IMG/VR virus record: IMGVR_UViG_3300023174_000036
Location: 124,001-188,000 of that record
Direction: 5' to 3' (one strand)
DNA from: a virus
Length of the DNA stretch: 64,000 nucleotides
A program made the position numbers and the translations under genes. The notes below the pieces were generated by a model. The model was not told the origin of the DNA, made no database searches, and was given only the letters and a program-made list of their open reading frames with translations. The number at the start of each line of letters is the position of its first letter. Position 1 is the first letter of the stretch. This document shows, one piece after another, positions 24,304 to 32,211 of the stretch.

Positions 24304-24616
24304 TCTTCACTCCTAGTAATTCTTTGATCAGGGTCTTTTTATCTTCAGTTGACATACCATCAACTCCGAAATGTTCTTTAATCCTGTCCTTGATAACTTC
24401 AGAAACATTGCCATTGATACCGTCTTCACGAGTATACCAAACCTGTTCAATACATTCTCGAACAATCAACTCGGCGAACTTTTCAAACGAATCGTTTGAA
24501 TCAAAAATCACACCGGCATCTTCTTCGTATTCTTTGCCTTCTAAATTGTTATAGTTGATCCTACGCATAAAGTCAGCACCAGCCTGTACAGCAAGTTCTC
24601 GAATTCGTTCGTTCAT
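24296..24616 (-). CDS. Small acidic protein, duplicated family (NERI type)
   Basis: 106 residues. MNERIRELAVQAG, FAELIVRECIEQV and RIKEHFGVDG are repeated in the next gene upstream (24613-24828), so these are tandem paralogues. The extra C-terminal STEDKKTLIKELLG helix is unique to this copy. From memory, similar small proteins occur in several copies in T4-like cyanophages. Function unknown. Confidence 0.65.
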   Translation of the reverse strand: MNERIRELAVQAGADFMRRINYNNLEGKEYEEDAGVIFDSNDSFEKFAELIVRECIEQVWYTREDGINGNVSEVIKDRIKEHFGVDGMSTEDKKTLIKELLGVKND

Positions 24617-24828
24617 TCTTCAACTCCGAAATGTTCTTTAATCTGGTCAATACACTGAGAACCACCGTTAAGCCAAGTGTCAACTGATTTAGGGACAGGA
24701 TCACTAATAACTTGTTCACAACATCCGATACATTCCCGAACAATCAACTCGGCGAAATATTCAATAGATTCTTCATCCTTTCTTAGGAAATTAGCCTGTA
24801 AAGCAAGTTCTTTAATTCGTTCGTTCAT
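24613..24828 (-). CDS. Small acidic protein, duplicated family (NERI type)
   Basis: 71 residues; shorter paralogue of the following gene (MNERIKELALQA, FAELIVRECIGCCEQV, IKEHFGVEE). It adds a CC pair after the conserved Cys. It starts three bases after the 24832 gene stop. Function unknown. Confidence 0.65.
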   Translation of the reverse strand: MNERIKELALQANFLRKDEESIEYFAELIVRECIGCCEQVISDPVPKSVDTWLNGGSQCIDQIKEHFGVEE

Positions 24829-24831
24829 TCT

Positions 24832-24990
24832 TCAACTCCCGACTGTTAATCGTTTAGTCACCTTGCTATACCTTAGCCAAACGATTTTTGATCCATAACG
24901 GAACCTAAATCCAAGGCTACTTTTATCACCGATCGGATAAAAGTTAAAACCATTGCGGATCACTCCGCCTTCCTCTGTGATATGTATCAT
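24832..24990 (-). CDS. Very small unknown protein (52 residues) after homing endonuclease
   Basis: Open frame from ATG 24990, overlapping the endonuclease stop (ATGA), to TGA at 24832. It reads MIHITEEGGVIRNGFNFYPI then a basic, aromatic C-terminal part ending VTKRLTVGS. Size and coupling support translation. It is not an obvious C-terminal remnant of the truncated glycosyltransferase upstream. Confidence 0.55.
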   Translation of the reverse strand: MIHITEEGGVIRNGFNFYPIGDKSSLGFRFRYGSKIVWLRYSKVTKRLTVGS

Positions 24991-25586
24991 TTCTTTTCCT
25001 TACAGTTATCAAAGTGGTATCTCTTCATACCGCTAACTCCGCCTTGTTTAGCACAGTGAGGACAAACAAGTACAGGTTGTAGTGTTCCTTTCAGCGAAGT
25101 AGAAACACCCAATCTACCAGAAGGCAATCCCTTCCTACGCTTATTTGATTCTGATATATGTGGAGCAGGACCAGTTGCCTTGCCCTTGTTCCAAGGTGTT
25201 ATACCTTTCTTATGGATAGCATTGGCTTTACTTGTACTGGGCATTTTAACTCCAGCAGGAGCACCATCTAATCCATTCTCCGGAATCATATTAGCCCATA
25301 CTTTCTTGCCACGGGAATCTACAGCATCTACTATGTTATGGAATTCACTAAAGAATGTAGCAAACTCTACCAACTGATCCATGTCAGTAAATTCTTCACA
25401 CCATACAGTTGTGATATCTTCGCTGTGTTCTTTTAAGTGTCTCAACCAATACTTACCAGAACCCAAATAGGTCTGTGGGTCCTTGGTAGTCTTGCCAAAG
25501 TATCGTAGTCCAGTGGTATTGTGTTGCTTGATATAAAGCCAGGTTGGCTTAAATTCCGGTGATGGAATATTACTATAAATATTCAT
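24987..25586 (-). CDS. Putative homing endonuclease (GIY-YIG/Seg-like)
   Basis: 199 residues from ATG 25586 (AGGA nine bases upstream); a GTG at 25646 would start too close to the late promoter at 25650-25657. The N-terminal catalytic region has WLYIKQHNTTGLRYFGKTTK, LGSGKYWLRHLKEHSEDI and WANMIPENGLDGAPAG. A NUMOD-like basic linker (GITPWNKGKATGPAPHISES) and a C-terminal CPHC...H..NC zinc-finger follow. This matches phage homing endonucleases that spread by cutting cognate DNA. It lies directly behind a truncated glycosyltransferase, marking the likely insertion site. Confidence 0.78.
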   Translation of the reverse strand: MNIYSNIPSPEFKPTWLYIKQHNTTGLRYFGKTTKDPQTYLGSGKYWLRHLKEHSEDITTVWCEEFTDMDQLVEFATFFSEFHNIVDAVDSRGKKVWANMIPENGLDGAPAGVKMPSTSKANAIHKKGITPWNKGKATGPAPHISESNKRRKGLPSGRLGVSTSLKGTLQPVLVCPHCAKQGGVSGMKRYHFDNCKEKK

Positions 25587-25649
25587 GCTGATAGTTCCTA
25601 ATAAACTGTTAGAGTCAGTGGATGTTGGTAGCATCGCGACTGGCACTTT

Positions 25650-25657
25650 TATTTATA
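25650..25657 (-). promoter_or_regulatory. T4-type late promoter (TATAAATA) for the homing endonuclease
   Basis: An exact TATAAATA octamer on the - strand overlaps the stop region of the truncated glycosyltransferase and lies 63 bases before the endonuclease ATG 25586. In T4, I-TevI and other homing endonuclease genes are likewise driven by their own late promoters. Confidence 0.7.
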
Positions 25658-25928
25658 CAGAACAGTTAGAAAGAATAAGACTGTCGCCGGAATGAACGGC
25701 TCCGTTACAAAATAAACGGCCCATTTGCTCAACCTGACTAGCCTTGTATATATTGGTACCACCAAAATTAAGGAAAGCACCAGGAGTAGTGGCTGTAGGA
25801 ATATCCTCAGGGCCAGAGATAATTTGAACATGGTGTCCTGCCTTTTTAAGAAGTTTAGGCACATGGGATTTCCATTGTCCCGTGTACCGTGTTTCAACAG
25901 CTTCTAGATCAATTATGAATATGTTCAT
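25653..25928 (-). pseudogene. Truncated glycosyltransferase (N-terminal fragment)
   Basis: 91 residues that match the N-terminus of the full-length enzyme at 22429-23541: LEAVETRYTGQWKSHVPKLL aligns with LEPIETRYTAQWHSHVPALL, and TPGAFLNFGGTNIYKASQ with TPGAFLNFSDTNYWKSAQ. The frame ends after SGDSLILSNCSV, where the full gene continues with its FIFTDAWNP segment. The remaining ~280 residues are absent. The homing endonuclease follows immediately, so the truncation probably arose when that element arrived. It is still translationally coupled to the upstream gene (ATGA). Confidence 0.85.
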
Positions 25929-26173
25929 TGGTTTCTGTTAACAAACGGACGATTGCCTTGATAAGGTTTTTTCTCGCCGGTCCATGCTTTCTTTGGACGC
26001 TTGCTCTTTTCGTAGTTGCGCCACACCCAACTTTCTCTATTGTACAAGTCGGCTTCGTTGTAAGGGAACAATTCAATCCTACAGAAGTTAAGAAAAGATT
26101 CTAGTTCATCGAAAATCTTAACGATATCCGGGCGAGTTTCAAAATAATTGATGTCTTTGTAATTCTTAGCCAT
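25925..26173 (-). CDS. Small unknown phage protein
   Basis: 82 residues; AAGGAAAGCTACA precedes the ATG. FETRPDIVKIFDELESFLNF and a YNRESWVWRNYEKSKRPKK segment, with a basic Pro/Asn-rich C-terminus. From memory, similar proteins occur in T4-like phages. Function unknown. Confidence 0.65.
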   Translation of the reverse strand: MAKNYKDINYFETRPDIVKIFDELESFLNFCRIELFPYNEADLYNRESWVWRNYEKSKRPKKAWTGEKKPYQGNRPFVNRNQ

Positions 26174-26184
26174 TGTAGCTTTCC

Positions 26185-26580
26185 TTAGTACTTAATAAAT
26201 GAACCATTTTCTCCGTCTTCGGAGACTTCAATCCAGACCTCACGGTCTGGATACTTTTGTGAAATAGTGTCGTACAATTCGTCCGACATCATTTCGCAAC
26301 TCTTGTGATCTAGCGACAAAACACCTTGTGTGCTAGAATACAGTTGTTCAAGCCATCGCTTGAATTGTATGAATTCCACATCTCGGTCATTGTGGGTAAC
26401 ACTAAGCCATACCCTAAAATGAAAGATGTGACGATGAGGATAACCCAGAAACGATACATCATATTCATCTCCTGTAGCTAAGTTAGGGTTTGTTAATGCC
26501 GCTGGGTATTTGTGAATACCCTCCTTACGAAATGTAACCCAAATCATTTTGTTAGGGCGGATGTCTTGTTTAATAATCAT
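26185..26580 (-). CDS. queD: QueD-like 6-carboxy-tetrahydropterin synthase (divergent)
   Basis: 131 residues from ATG 26580 (a TTG at 26589 is possible). Family landmarks appear in QueD order: EGIHKYPAAL (first zinc His), GYPHRHIFHFRVWLSV (HxH zinc pair), LSLDHKSCEMM (Asp-His pair) and VWIEVSEDGENG (catalytic Glu). The usual Cys before the HxH is not obvious, so activity may differ. QueD turns dihydroneopterin triphosphate into carboxy-tetrahydropterin, the step between FolE and QueE, both encoded in this window. Identity rests on motif order only. Confidence 0.65.
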   Translation of the reverse strand: MIIKQDIRPNKMIWVTFRKEGIHKYPAALTNPNLATGDEYDVSFLGYPHRHIFHFRVWLSVTHNDRDVEFIQFKRWLEQLYSSTQGVLSLDHKSCEMMSDELYDTISQKYPDREVWIEVSEDGENGSFIKY

Positions 26581-26581
26581 T

Positions 26582-27130
26582 TTAGTCAAAGAACCTTTCT
26601 CTAGATTGAGATGTACGAGAGATGCTTATAATTTTTTTCATAGATTTAACTGGAATTCTAATCCTAACAGAATTTTCATGGCCCCAGCAATCTCCAACTA
26701 GATACTTATTAGGTCCATAAATGTCTTTAGAAGAATTGCCTTGCAATACTTGTTTGGCAATATAATTATAGTCTTGTTCAAATTTTTCTTGTATTTCGTT
26801 ATCAGTCATATCAACATTTATAGGTTCTTTAGTAATCCTAAAAATTGGATCTGTTAAAACTACTTCTTGTTTCTGAACTTTTTTATAGATATCAGTTTTA
26901 TTCCACGGCAAAGTTTTTATATTATCTATAGTTATAGAACCTTGAGAGTACGACGAATTGCTGTATATACTATGACTTTTTATTTCAGTACCTTCTGTTG
27001 GCATATCTACAGGCCCAACACGATCTATAATATTTCCTGCTTTTTCGTATGCGTCTTCGATAAATCGACCGTCAGAGCCGTCATTTCTTTTTTTTGGTAG
27101 CAGTGTTCCTGCCGGTATACGTTTAATCAT
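26582..27130 (-). CDS. Unknown protein between queD-like and 27127 genes
   Basis: 182 residues from ATG 27130, overlapping the upstream stop (ATGA). It begins MIKRIPAGTLLPKKRNDGSD and ends with basic RIRIPVKSMKKIISISRTS. There is no recognised domain. Ser/Asn/Lys-rich composition is compatible with a nucleic-acid-binding or structural role. Confidence 0.55.
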   Translation of the reverse strand: MIKRIPAGTLLPKKRNDGSDGRFIEDAYEKAGNIIDRVGPVDMPTEGTEIKSHSIYSNSSYSQGSITIDNIKTLPWNKTDIYKKVQKQEVVLTDPIFRITKEPINVDMTDNEIQEKFEQDYNYIAKQVLQGNSSKDIYGPNKYLVGDCWGHENSVRIRIPVKSMKKIISISRTSQSRERFFD

Positions 27131-27666
27131 AATGTTGTATCTTGTGTGTACTGATCCCAATGAGTATACTTGTCTTTACTCATTAAGCTCTGTAGGTGAT
27201 GTGTCCACACACCTGGATTTGTAGCACCCCAAGTTCGGTCGTCCAGTTTAAGTGTGGCATTATAGTTGAGTTGATTAATGTAAGGTAACTTGACACTAAT
27301 CATAGGGACAAAGCGAGGATATTCGTTATAAGCAGATTCCAATACACCTTCAATGTGTTCAACACCGAAGTCCAATGAAACCCAATAGTCGGCTTTAAGG
27401 CAACCAATAATAACTTCATCCCACGCTTTATATTCTTCTTGCGAGATAGATTTGGGATTAAAACTTTGACTAGTGCCAAAGTAAATGTGTTTAATGCGTT
27501 TAGACTCGTCTAACAGTGCTTGAGTGTCGTCTGCCTTACGCAAAATTTCTTCAAGTGGAGGAGTGCCCACTACAAATAGTGTAAACATACCATAACAAAT
27601 AGTATGCTCGACTTCATAACCTGTAAAGTATACGACGTCTTGTCGTTCTTCAGTGTTTAGTCCCAT
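27127..27666 (-). CDS. Conserved phage protein of unknown function in modification cluster
   Basis: 179 residues, probably an alpha/beta enzyme fold: CYGMFTLFVVGTPPLEEIL, HIYFGTSQSFNPKSISQEEY, VIIGCLKADYWVSLDFGVEH and VPMISVKLPYINQLNYNATL. From memory it also occurs in T4-like cyanophages. It overlaps the zinc dehydrogenase by ten bases and sits two genes from the QueD-like gene, so a role in sugar or base modification is possible but unproven. Confidence 0.6.
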   Translation of the reverse strand: MGLNTEERQDVVYFTGYEVEHTICYGMFTLFVVGTPPLEEILRKADDTQALLDESKRIKHIYFGTSQSFNPKSISQEEYKAWDEVIIGCLKADYWVSLDFGVEHIEGVLESAYNEYPRFVPMISVKLPYINQLNYNATLKLDDRTWGATNPGVWTHHLQSLMSKDKYTHWDQYTQDTTL

Positions 27667-28547
27667 TTGATATAACCTCTGCTGTAACCGTTTGGACGAT
27701 CCTTACCATCCGCAAACGCTTGTTGCCACTCTATGTTTCTATTATAACCTCTAGTCCAAAAAGAATCAACCTCAAGTTCACCGTTTTCAATCATCCAACG
27801 TGCTTGATGCATGGCTGTGATAAATCGAGACGTTCTTGGACTAGGTTTAACTGTGGTAACAGCTTTCCAAAGTTGCTGTTGTGCTTCTTCTTTGGTTACT
27901 GCTTTACCAACGGCATCTATAATTAGTGCTTCGTTATTTAGGTTAATATCTGTACCTATATCATATTTTCCTGATAAGTCCACGACAATGTCATAACTTT
28001 CACTGGTCCACAATAACAAAGTGTCTCCCCAGAGATCTATGTTATTAGATCCCAATGCGTCAACATCCATATCTGGAAAATGATGTTTTAAATTATTAAA
28101 AACAACCCAAGCAAGAAATCCGCTACCTAAGATCAAACATTTACCTTTGGATCTGCGTTCAAATTCTTCGTATGCTTGACTAACACAATTAATACCACAA
28201 GCAACTGGTTCTAAAATATATTTTGGATGTGCTTCTGGAACTTGTACATATTCATTGGCACGTACATTATAAAAGTCTGCGTATGCTGGTTCACCCCGAG
28301 TAGCAACAAAGTCGCCTTTTGCAAGACCAGTGACACCAGCACCCATTTCAATTACTTGACCCAAGCCTTCGTGTCCTTGCATACTAAGTGGCAATGGTCC
28401 AAAATTACCTTGCATCATATCAATGTCGCTACGACATACGCCTGTCATGATAGCTTGTACACGAATATCAGTAGGCCCTAGTGGAGGCAATTCATAGGTT
28501 ACTTCTTCAAAGTAACCTTGACCTGTAGTTTGCAAACAGCGTGTCAT
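27657..28547 (-). CDS. Zinc-dependent alcohol dehydrogenase-like protein
   Basis: 296 residues. Catalytic zinc ligands are in MTGVCRSDID (~residue 37) and SMQGHEGLGQVIEMGAG (~58), and the Rossmann NAD(P) site is CLILGSGFLAWVVFNNL (~135). It lacks the four-Cys structural zinc lobe and is ~50 residues shorter than typical medium-chain dehydrogenases. It overlaps the Gfo/Idh gene (ATGA), so the two may oxidise the same sugar-like substrate in succession. Substrate unknown. Confidence 0.82.
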   Translation of the reverse strand: MTRCLQTTGQGYFEEVTYELPPLGPTDIRVQAIMTGVCRSDIDMMQGNFGPLPLSMQGHEGLGQVIEMGAGVTGLAKGDFVATRGEPAYADFYNVRANEYVQVPEAHPKYILEPVACGINCVSQAYEEFERRSKGKCLILGSGFLAWVVFNNLKHHFPDMDVDALGSNNIDLWGDTLLLWTSESYDIVVDLSGKYDIGTDINLNNEALIIDAVGKAVTKEEAQQQLWKAVTTVKPSPRTSRFITAMHQARWMIENGELEVDSFWTRGYNRNIEWQQAFADGKDRPNGYSRGYIKWD

Positions 28548-29428
28548 AGATTTTCGATCCTTTCATGGATCCACGAATCTTGTTTATATTGCTCAAGCCA
28601 AAAAGTCTGATTATCTATATTTTTAATAGCATCAGAAATCATATTCTGATAAGCATATTCTGGACAAAGGCCTAACTCAACAGTAATCACGCTGTCGTCT
28701 TCCATAACAAATTCGATATTTCTTTTATCAGATTTTAAATCTCGCCAATCAGCAGTTAGTTGCCATTTGTCTGTAAAATTAATTTGACAAAAATCATCTA
28801 CATCATACGTGCCATTAACATTAACAGTTCCGTAATCTGTGCCAGTCAATTGACCCAGTGTCCACCTTTTAAATGCAGTTTGCTTAGTCAAGTTAGCTCT
28901 AATCCAGTCTGGTGCCAATGCTATGAACCAACTTAACAAGTGAGGCATTAAATCTCTACTAACACCACCAAATGCCAGTTCTTTATTAGTAAACCAACTA
29001 CCTGGATTTGGTATACGATCTTTGTTAATCCAATTAAGATTAACTTTTTTAGATTTATTTGCTAAATCTTTTAGCTCAACAATGTTGTCTCGCCACATAT
29101 TATTTTTGACCATCATAAAACGTGTAAACGGTCTGGTCTTAATCATACCAGTCCAGTCGTTACTTGTTTTGAATCCTGGCTTTTCAACAAACACTATTTT
29201 AGTATAAGGTGCTACCTGTTCGGCTATGTCTTTATGCGTAAAATTTGGCGTACAAATATGTGCAGTATCAAAAATACTATATTTTCTAATAGCATCTGCA
29301 ACACTAGTAAACTCAGCACCTTTGGAAGGATCCATATCTACTGTAATAACTGTGTGCCCAATATTTTCTAGGACAGTCTTGTATAACTGTCCAATACCCA
29401 TACCGATAACGAGACTACGCTTGTTCAT
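28544..29428 (-). CDS. Gfo/Idh/MocA-family oxidoreductase
   Basis: 294 residues. N-terminal dinucleotide-binding region SLVIGMGIGQLYKTVLEN (residues 5-22), TAHICTPNFTHKDIA (~57) and the family-typical EKP motif in VFVEKPGFKTS (~80), then GGVSRDLMPHLLSWFIAL (~155) with the catalytic DxxxH. These enzymes oxidise or reduce sugars or nucleotide-sugars with NAD(P). Coupled to the zinc dehydrogenase downstream and overlapping the 29415 gene by 14 bases. Confidence 0.82.
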   Translation of the reverse strand: MNKRSLVIGMGIGQLYKTVLENIGHTVITVDMDPSKGAEFTSVADAIRKYSIFDTAHICTPNFTHKDIAEQVAPYTKIVFVEKPGFKTSNDWTGMIKTRPFTRFMMVKNNMWRDNIVELKDLANKSKKVNLNWINKDRIPNPGSWFTNKELAFGGVSRDLMPHLLSWFIALAPDWIRANLTKQTAFKRWTLGQLTGTDYGTVNVNGTYDVDDFCQINFTDKWQLTADWRDLKSDKRNIEFVMEDDSVITVELGLCPEYAYQNMISDAIKNIDNQTFWLEQYKQDSWIHERIENL

Positions 29429-29660
29429 TTTTCTTTTCCTCGTAGACTCTAAACATTCGAGTCACTTCTTCCATTTGTTTTTGGAACACTTCAGGCGCAC
29501 CGATTGCCGCAATTTGCATATCATATTCGCTAGGATAGTGACGCAACATACTACGTGCTTCGTCTTTAACGGCTTTGGGAACTCGAGGAGTGGTTAAGAT
29601 CTTTAGTAAAAATCTTTGAGTCTGTACTACTGCTCGATATCTTTCGTCGGGTAAAGTCAT
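29415..29660 (-). CDS. BPSL0761-like small protein
   Basis: 81 residues from ATG 29660 (AGAG upstream); an upstream GTG at 29711 would overlap the dpdA end. MTLPDERYRAVVQTQRFLLK, PRVPKAVKDEARSMLRHYPS and a short charged tail match the BPSL0761-like family, which I know mainly from Burkholderia and relatives. If correct, this hints at gene exchange with a betaproteobacterial host. Function of the family is unknown. Confidence 0.7.
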   Translation of the reverse strand: MTLPDERYRAVVQTQRFLLKILTTPRVPKAVKDEARSMLRHYPSEYDMQIAAIGAPEVFQKQMEEVTRMFRVYEEKKNEQA

Positions 29661-29697
29661 TTTATAGCTCTTTTTGTGAAAGTTTTCGCGGGTGATG

Positions 29698-31431
29698 TTA
29701 TTCGTGTACACTAGCTTCTAATTCGTCTAGTTTGTTATCATCAAATTCAAGGTCGTCTTCTAATTGTACAATATCTTCTTGGACTTCTTCAAAGAATTTG
29801 GAGTACATAGTTGATGCATTAACTGTTTTCTTACCAGTTGCGCCACGTGTACCAGGTATAGCTTGCCAAAATTTATCATAATAATCAATAATTGCCATTG
29901 CTGAATCTCTATCTGGCGCACTAAAGATAGCGTCTACAACATCTCTAAATTTATTTGGTAACGGAGAGTAATCTGTAAATGGTTTTGGTATAGCTGTAGT
30001 AACATCTAACATGCCAGGACATAACCCAGCATCATATTGACGATTGGCTTCTTGTACGCTGTTCAAATGTAGCCACACATTATGACCCATCATAATAGCA
30101 TAGGTAAAACTATCCCAACTTGTTTTACCAACTTTACCGATTTTGTTTACATCGTTAGGACCATAGATGCAAATGTCTTTAACTTCCACACCGTCCATTA
30201 GCGGACTAGTAGTAAACGATTTAAAATGACCATCTTGCACAACCACATCTTGGAACAGTCTAGTGTCTTTGCTGTACTTTTTGTTGTCTAAACTTGGCAA
30301 CATACGGTAGAGCCATTTTTCTCTATCTGTAATTTCTGTTTGAACATAAATTTGTCCATTAGCTGTAGCAAGAAAAGGACTAGCACAATCAAAACTAATT
30401 GTAAAACTGGGATTATGATATTTTCGAATAGCACGTTGTATATCTGTCAGCAACAACGCCCATTCTAATTTACTTGTTCCAAGAAAGTGCATCCAGTCTT
30501 GATGACCTTGTTCTAACAAACCGTCAAACTTTAATGCAACAAGTCTACGCAGTACTAGATCTACGTCACACATATTCTGCCCACCCATGGCCCAGCCATT
30601 AAATGGCTTGTCATATTTCTTTGGGTCGCAAAAGTCTTTCATTTGTTGATACCAGTCTTCTGCTTGGTCGTGGTTTTCGCCTTGTAATACATTTAAGAAT
30701 TTACAAGCGCCTGTGCGATGTTTGATAAAATATTCGTTATTATATTTGGTAGCCGCGACAGCTTGTGGATAATTACCAACGCCGCTATTTTTAGCACCAA
30801 CAGGACTTCGACCAACCCATGCTGGAATATCTAGCACCATGCCATAATCCATTAGTGCATCCATCCATGCTAGTACTTGTTCACGTTTTTTCTGTGCCGC
30901 ATCTAATTGTGCTTGATACAGTTTAACATGATCAATCTTAGTATACTTAGGATTACCGTTTTTATCTGTCTTAGGATGACCTGTTGGGTGTAATTGAGGA
31001 ACTAGTTCAACACCTTTGGCAACGGCTTCGGCCATACGTTGTGCTACTACTGGACCGTTAGGATCATTCCATTCGCCTGCCCATACGCCTTTACCAATCT
31101 GGAAACCTCCAGAGTCGCCTAACACCCAACTAGTGCTACGGTCTCTGTTACGAAACATGTCTTCACTAGGATCTGGTTTAGTCAAATCTAAGTTAGCATG
31201 ACCAGCAGAATACAAACAATGGTCAAAGTAAAATGCCGCATTGGGATTCAAATAGTTCATAGCTTCAATGCCCATAGGCCCAAAGCTAGCAGGAATACGT
31301 GCAGGATCCACGTAGTTGCTATATCTCTGTTTACCTATATATGTACTATAGAATCCTGAAGTTGCCGGCAAAAAGTAAGCATACGGTTCACCAGAGGCAT
31401 CAAATTGTGCTTTCGTTAGATTTTTATTCAT
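29698..31431 (-). CDS. dpdA: DpdA-like DNA 7-deazaguanine transglycosylase
   Basis: 577 residues. TGT-superfamily features are VLGDSGGFQIGKGVW (~residue 103), KFLNVLQGENHDQAEDWYQQ (~245), FNGWAMGGQNMCDVDLVLRR (~280) and SFDCASPFLAT (~355, probable catalytic Asp). It is longer than tRNA-guanine transglycosylases (~375) and lacks an obvious Cys3-His zinc cluster, as expected for DpdA. It should exchange guanine in phage DNA for preQ0 or a derivative, protecting it from host restriction. It starts in a TAATG overlap with the sliding clamp gene, so modification and replication are co-expressed. Confidence 0.87.
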   Translation of the reverse strand: MNKNLTKAQFDASGEPYAYFLPATSGFYSTYIGKQRYSNYVDPARIPASFGPMGIEAMNYLNPNAAFYFDHCLYSAGHANLDLTKPDPSEDMFRNRDRSTSWVLGDSGGFQIGKGVWAGEWNDPNGPVVAQRMAEAVAKGVELVPQLHPTGHPKTDKNGNPKYTKIDHVKLYQAQLDAAQKKREQVLAWMDALMDYGMVLDIPAWVGRSPVGAKNSGVGNYPQAVAATKYNNEYFIKHRTGACKFLNVLQGENHDQAEDWYQQMKDFCDPKKYDKPFNGWAMGGQNMCDVDLVLRRLVALKFDGLLEQGHQDWMHFLGTSKLEWALLLTDIQRAIRKYHNPSFTISFDCASPFLATANGQIYVQTEITDREKWLYRMLPSLDNKKYSKDTRLFQDVVVQDGHFKSFTTSPLMDGVEVKDICIYGPNDVNKIGKVGKTSWDSFTYAIMMGHNVWLHLNSVQEANRQYDAGLCPGMLDVTTAIPKPFTDYSPLPNKFRDVVDAIFSAPDRDSAMAIIDYYDKFWQAIPGTRGATGKKTVNASTMYSKFFEEVQEDIVQLEDDLEFDDNKLDELEASVHE

Positions 31432-32162
31432 TACTTAGACTGTGCTGGAAGAATATAATCGTATACTGCAACACCGCTGTCGATGTTAATGTTCAACAAC
31501 CCACCATCTGCAATACGCATAGTAGCAGTACCGCTTAGTCCAAGAATACTTTGAACTTGATTAACGGGCCACGACCATGTTTGTTTTAGTTTGCCTTTGA
31601 CATTTGCTTGGAAAATAAAACTACCAGCGTGTGTGCTTGAATCACCAAAGCTAAACACCAAATGACCGTCTTCTGTTTTAACTTGAAAAACAGTTTCTTC
31701 TGAATGTGCATTTGATTGGAATTTCAATTTCTGTATACTGGCAACAGCAGGCGTAAATTCAATATCCCACTGTGCGCCTTTGAACTTGGCCGACTTCAAT
31801 TTGTCGTTAATAATGTCCTGGTTCATGAAACGATAATCGTTTTCAAAGTCAGCAGTTGCATTGATAAAATGCAAACCTGTTGGAACTTCTTCTCCGTTAC
31901 GTTGCTGTTTAACTACCTTGATAGTTGCACCTTCTTTGTACTCTGGACACTTGAGGTGAATATCTAGCTTGTTCAAGTTAGGCATGCCAAAGGTGCCTTC
32001 AAAGTCACTGACTGGTTCGTGCGCTTTGGCATTCAAAATAACGCTACGATCTTCAGCCATAGATTCGATTGTAGTTTCTTTGTCTGTTGCACTTACCTTG
32101 ACCAAAGGTAAAAAGCCCAAACTGTGTGTATGTGCTACTAGGTCTTGTAAAAAGTCTTTCAT
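31431..32162 (-). CDS. 45: Sliding clamp (gp45-like)
   Basis: 243 residues from ATG 32162, chosen because GGAG lies six bases upstream; the ATG at 32174 has none. Opening MKDFLQDLVAHTHSLGFLPL and the blocks FGMPNLNKLDIHLKCPEY, DYRFMNQDIINDKLKSAKF and WDIEFTPAVASIQKLKF match gp45-type clamps of T4-like phages. It forms a ring that tethers gp43 and activates late promoters with gp33/gp55. It precedes dpdA in one operon behind a consensus promoter. Confidence 0.88.
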   Translation of the reverse strand: MKDFLQDLVAHTHSLGFLPLVKVSATDKETTIESMAEDRSVILNAKAHEPVSDFEGTFGMPNLNKLDIHLKCPEYKEGATIKVVKQQRNGEEVPTGLHFINATADFENDYRFMNQDIINDKLKSAKFKGAQWDIEFTPAVASIQKLKFQSNAHSEETVFQVKTEDGHLVFSFGDSSTHAGSFIFQANVKGKLKQTWSWPVNQVQSILGLSGTATMRIADGGLLNINIDSGVAVYDYILPAQSK

Positions 32163-32182
32163 GAGATTCTCCATATGTTATG

Positions 32183-32211
32183 ATTATACTTAGGTTTTTT
32201 GATTATGTCAA
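32183..32211 (-). promoter_or_regulatory. Perfect sigma70 promoter (TTGACA - 17 - TATAAT) for clamp-dpdA operon
   Basis: -35 TTGACA (32211-32206) and -10 TATAAT (32188-32183) on the - strand, 17-base spacer, 21 bases before the clamp ATG. Both hexamers are the consensus. Confidence 0.9.

Noticed and set aside
24832-24990. The 52-residue frame as the C-terminal remnant of the truncated glycosyltransferase
   Set aside because: It shows no similarity to the matching part of the intact paralogue at 22429-23541.
25574-25581. TATAAATA on the + strand inside the homing endonuclease start
   Set aside because: It points antisense into genes on the other strand and is explained by codons for Asn-Ile-Tyr.
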